Origin: Coptis chinensis
Taxonomy: Eukaryota > Streptophyta > Magnoliopsida > Ranunculales > Ranunculaceae
Direction of reading: 5' to 3'
Assembly (NCBI GenBank): GCA_015680905.1
Contig: CM027382.1
Span: 20,681,501-20,745,500, forward strand
Length of the DNA stretch: 64,000 nucleotides
A model generated the notes under the pieces. The model saw only the letters and a list, made by a program, of their open reading frames with translations. It did not search any database and was not told the DNA's origin. Every line of letters starts with the position of its first letter. Position 1 is the first letter of the stretch. Of the stretch, positions 61,202-64,000 are shown one piece after another. A program made the position numbers and the translations under genes.

Positions 61202-62215
61202 GGGATTTACTTTGAAGGAGCCTACCCGCTTCAAGCGTGGATAGAGCCATTCTATTTGATTACCACGTAGCACTTATTTATTACTTTCTTAATAAATGAC
61301 TTAATAGGCAACACCTGTCTAAACTTTAAACTAACCTCTTTTCTCTCTGTTACAAAAAAAAATTCTCTCTTTTCCCTTTTTATTCCTTTATTAAACTTTT
61401 CTCTCTATTTCCTGATTTTTTAAGGAAACATTTAATAATTTGTTTCTCTCAATTTCTCAAAATAACTGTGTTTCACAAATTATCTTGAACAACAATATAC
61501 AAGAAGAATTTGATTGAAAGATTAAAGCTAAAACACATTTGTTATAACCCAATCTTTATTATTTTGTGGATTTGAAAATGCTATTGCAGATTTAAAAATC
61601 AAGAGATGATGAGAGAACTTGAATTCGATTAGTTCCTTCTCAATTAGTCAGTTAGTGGTAATGCTCAATCCATTGTTGAGGATGCAGATTGCAGATGGTG
61701 GGTTGTATTATTTATTGGGTTGTAAAATCATTCATACGGCAATTAATAATTTCGCTAAGTTTCTTGCCTTAGTAAGAATAAACTTGATTAATTTTAAATC
61801 TCTCATGTGTAATTCTTATGTTGTGATGAGTAAGAAAAAGTATGTTAATTATCATTTAAGAAACACTTATCCTGACTCTTTCATCTCACCACTCTTTTTG
61901 TTGAAATTGTATTTATTTATTTAATGAATATAACCACAAGATTCACTTTCTAAGTATGGGTTGAGACGTATGATTATGTAAAATGGGTGAAGAGAATAAC
62001 AGATAGTAGATAGTGATGACTGATGAGATGGTGATTAAGTCTTCGGCTTGGTATTAAATATAGATACTAAAAAATAGGGAGAAAGAGAGAGAAATGGCTT
62101 AATTTTGATTTCAGATGGTATTTATTGAGGAAGTTATACATGGGTGCTACGTGGTGATCAAATAGAAGGGCTCTATCCACGCTTGAAGCGGGTAGGCTCC
62201 TTCAAAGTAAATCTC
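61202..62215. mobile_element. Mutator-type MITE (non-autonomous MULE), 72-bp TIRs, 9-bp target duplication
   Basis: 1014 bp. Terminal inverted repeats are 61202-61273 (gggatttactttgaaggagc at the outer end) and 62144-62215 (gagatttactttgaaggagc on the reverse strand), 72 bp each with three mismatches. Perfect 9-bp flanks tattgtggc lie at 61193-61201 and 62216-62224. G(A/G)GA-type ends plus a 9-bp duplication are typical of Mutator-like elements. The high similarity of the two ends suggests a recent insertion. No transposase is encoded. The 870-bp interior has a 101-codon open stretch (61619-61924) without recognised similarity; captured host DNA (Pack-MULE) is possible but not shown. Confidence 0.85.
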
Positions 62216-62350
62216 TATTGTGGCTGTTGTATCCTGGAGGTTGGTGTGTGTGTGGACCCTCATAAATGGTCTGCATGGAATTATCTGATCCTCCTATTCT
62301 GGGGCTTCGTTGGACCAATTATGGGCAGTGAGACTTCCAACTCGATGGCA

Positions 62351-62582
62351 TGCTCAGCAGCACATCGTCTCTATGGACCAGCTGGGCATGTTATCTGGAC
62401 ATGGCACCCAGACTGGACCCTTCATATCTGCAGGCTTTAGCCCAGGTTCGTAGCCAGGGCACATAATGCTCAGCAGCACAACGTCTCTATGGACCAGCTG
62501 GGCATGTTCTCTGGACATGGCACCCAGACTGGACCCTTCAAATCTGCAGGCTTAGCCCGGGTTTGTAGCTAGGGCACAATAT
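62351..62582. repeat. 116-bp tandem duplication
   Basis: tgctcagcagcaca starts at 62351 and 62467. The copies share ctctatggaccagctgggca and ggacatggcacccagactgg with few differences. It lies in the LTR of the Tat/Ogre-like element. Confidence 0.9.
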
Positions 62583-62660
62583 GGCATGTGGGCCAAGCCT
62601 CACTATAAGCCTGTAATCAGCTGAAAACAAGGACCAGCCGGATATCACAGAATCTGGAGA

Positions 62661-62738
62661 TTTTGACTTTATCCAATGTAACTGAAAACTAGGGATAGAT
62701 TTTGACTCTATCCAATGTAACTAAAAACTAGGGATAAG
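62661..62738. repeat. 39-bp tandem duplication
   Basis: ttttgacttTatccaatgta and ttttgactcTatccaatgta start at 62661 and 62700; each is followed by act(g/a)aaaactagggata. Confidence 0.9.
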
Positions 62739-63055
62739 GATCCATATCCAGAGATTCCCTAGTTTTTTGGATGGTTACCTATTGAAGAGTTTTCAGCAAC
62801 ATAACTACATTGAAAGCTCTATACTCCATAGACTTGATCCCTCTGGGGTATGTAGGCAGCCACTGAACTAAAAAGTGGTTCAGTCTCAACACCTCAAACA
62901 TATTCTCTTATGTAACAAGTTCAACAAGGTGCTCAAGTTCTAAAATTGTTTTGTAGTAGCGGTGATACTCTCGCAGGTGGTGATATTCAGAAGGTCAGTT
63001 TCTCAAGAGTGTTTTGGTAGATCTGTTAGCTTATAGTTTTTTCCCCGACATCTTT

Positions 63056-63073
63056 TGGCGCCGTCTGTGGGGA
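63056..63073 (+). promoter_or_regulatory. Primer binding site of Tat/Ogre-like element (tRNA-Arg type)
   Basis: tggcgccgtctgtgggga, the primer site I know from Ogre/Tat elements, complementary to the 3' end of tRNA-Arg. It lies five bases after the LTR end. Confidence 0.8.
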
Positions 63074-63119
63074 AAATGCCTTCACCACGTTATTCTATTT
63101 TTATTGAATATCACGATCA

Positions 63120-64000
63120 ATGGCTGTTGGTAGAACCAAAAGAAATAAAAAAATCGGCTAACACCAGAAGGCTCCAGAAATTGCACAAAACCTTCCTCCT
63201 AATGCTGAAATAGCACAACACACAGTTGCTCATGAGGTTCATGCTCAACATCAGCATGCCCGTCAGATTCCCCTACAGAATCTGAACGCTCAGCATGAAG
63301 AAGAAGATTTGGTGGAGAACCTGCGAATTACTGTTCCAGTAGGAGAACAAGATGCAATTATGGATACTCGAGTCATCACACACGGAGACGGATTTGTATC
63401 TACTAGGGCAAGACCTTTGATGCTGCATCAGTGTCTGCAGCAACACCTTGGGCTTAGGTTGGGTGCTATTTTCACTAGATTTGGACCATCCATATTGCCT
63501 AGATGTTTACAAGACCACCTTGGGCCTGAATCGAGCCCTCAGGATCTGACCCAAAATGCTCACCCATCTAATGAAGAAACTCTGATGTCTATGCTGCTCT
63601 GGTTGACCAGAGAAAATGATCTGCTTAGGAGAAATGAAGGCAAAAGGCCTAGGGAAGAAAACTCTCAGCAGGAATCTTCCATACCAAAGGAAAGCAGGTC
63701 TCCTAGAAGGAGGCATCATCCAAGGAGCCATACTTCCAGCCGCACCCAAAACTACAGAACTCTAATTGTGGAACGTTTAGGTAGAGCGATCTTTGTACTA
63801 GGATGGGTTCAGAGTCCTACAACGCCACCAAAGCGATCGGATATCAAGACGCGTTCCCGATACTCTCGGAACGATCGATTAATCGGTTTCGAATATTCCT
63901 CTTCGGATCAAATCGATCTAGAGCGTGACATGCAATGCTCTCGCAGTCCAGTACCAGAGAGAGGACAATACAAACCAGCTCGAGGTAACAGAAGATTTGA
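63120..64000 (+). pseudogene. gag: 5' part of gag of a Tat/Ogre-like element, one in-frame stop, runs off window
   Basis: The ATG at 63120 gives MAVGRTKRNKKIG and then a TAA at 63159-63161. The same frame continues without another stop to the window end (about 279 codons). It contains Gln/His-rich sequence, ENLRITVPVGEQDAIMD, an LHQCLQQHLG-type helix, LLWLTRENDLLRRNEGKRP, a Ser/Arg-rich part (KESRSPRRRHHPRSHTSSR) and a charged tail with a second SRSPVPERG motif. This N-terminal layout, with a basic Arg/Ser part before the capsid domain, fits Tat/Ogre Gag; the capsid domain itself would lie beyond 64000. The single stop suggests a young, barely decayed copy or a sequence error. Confidence 0.65.

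Larger units (their letters stand above)
62225..63050 (+). repeat. 3' part of the 5' LTR of a Tat/Ogre-like element
   Basis: Ends ...ttccccgaca (63050), followed by tcttt and a tRNA-Arg-type primer site. The LTR start was not found; it may lie left of the MITE at 61202, which would then sit inside this LTR. It contains two tandem duplications listed separately. Confidence 0.6.

Noticed and set aside
61619-61924. 101-codon frame inside the MITE as a gene
   Set aside because: No recognisable similarity, AT-rich chance composition and no promoter or splice context; kept only as a possible captured fragment.
63507-63749. 80-codon frame on the - strand
   Set aside because: It is the antisense of the well-supported gag frame on the + strand.

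Overview
This window looks like a repeat-dense, heterochromatin-like stretch of a flowering-plant genome, probably a eudicot. No host gene could be called with confidence, and no tRNA, rRNA or CRISPR array was seen. The plant assignment rests on the element types: two Athila-like Ty3/gypsy families with tRNA-Asp-type primer sites, a Tat/Ogre-like element with a tRNA-Arg-type primer site, LTRs with a tRNA-iMet primer site, and Mutator-type MITEs with 9-bp target duplications. The species cannot be named from sequence alone.

Layout. 1-10582: decayed Athila-like element on the + strand (family A, copy 1; 5' end outside the window), with gag, protease, two extra plant-transposon-type domains, a long 3' non-coding part and a 3' LTR. 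10583-17648: a second family (B) on the - strand with 5' LTR, primer site, gag, protease and an in-frame coiled-coil/zinc-knuckle segment behind the protease; its 3' LTR is missing. 17650-27343: family A, copy 2, on the - strand, with 3' LTR, gag-protease, primer site and a truncated 5' LTR; a solo LTR of family B (24283-25858) sits inside it with a 5-bp target duplication. Neither A nor B carries recognisable reverse transcriptase or integrase here, so all copies look non-autonomous.

27344-32288: low-repeat DNA with small tandem repeats, (TA)n, possible exon remnants and a Mutator-type MITE (30132-31315, 9-bp target duplication).

32289-60764: the striking part, a 28.5-kb head-to-tail array of one non-autonomous LTR retrotransposon on the - strand: six LTRs of about 3.63 kb sharing five internal segments of about 1.33 kb. 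The whole array is bounded by one 5-bp target duplication (attca), so it behaves as a single insertion that later grew by LTR-LTR recombination. Each LTR holds a dense cluster of W-box-like TTGAC motifs. Differences between copies cluster at C/G-rich sites typical of plant methylation contexts, which suggests base-calling or polishing error in the assembly.

60765-64000: flank, a second Mutator-type MITE (61202-62215, 72-bp terminal inverted repeats, 9-bp target duplication), then the LTR, primer site and start of gag of a Tat/Ogre-like element that runs off the right edge.
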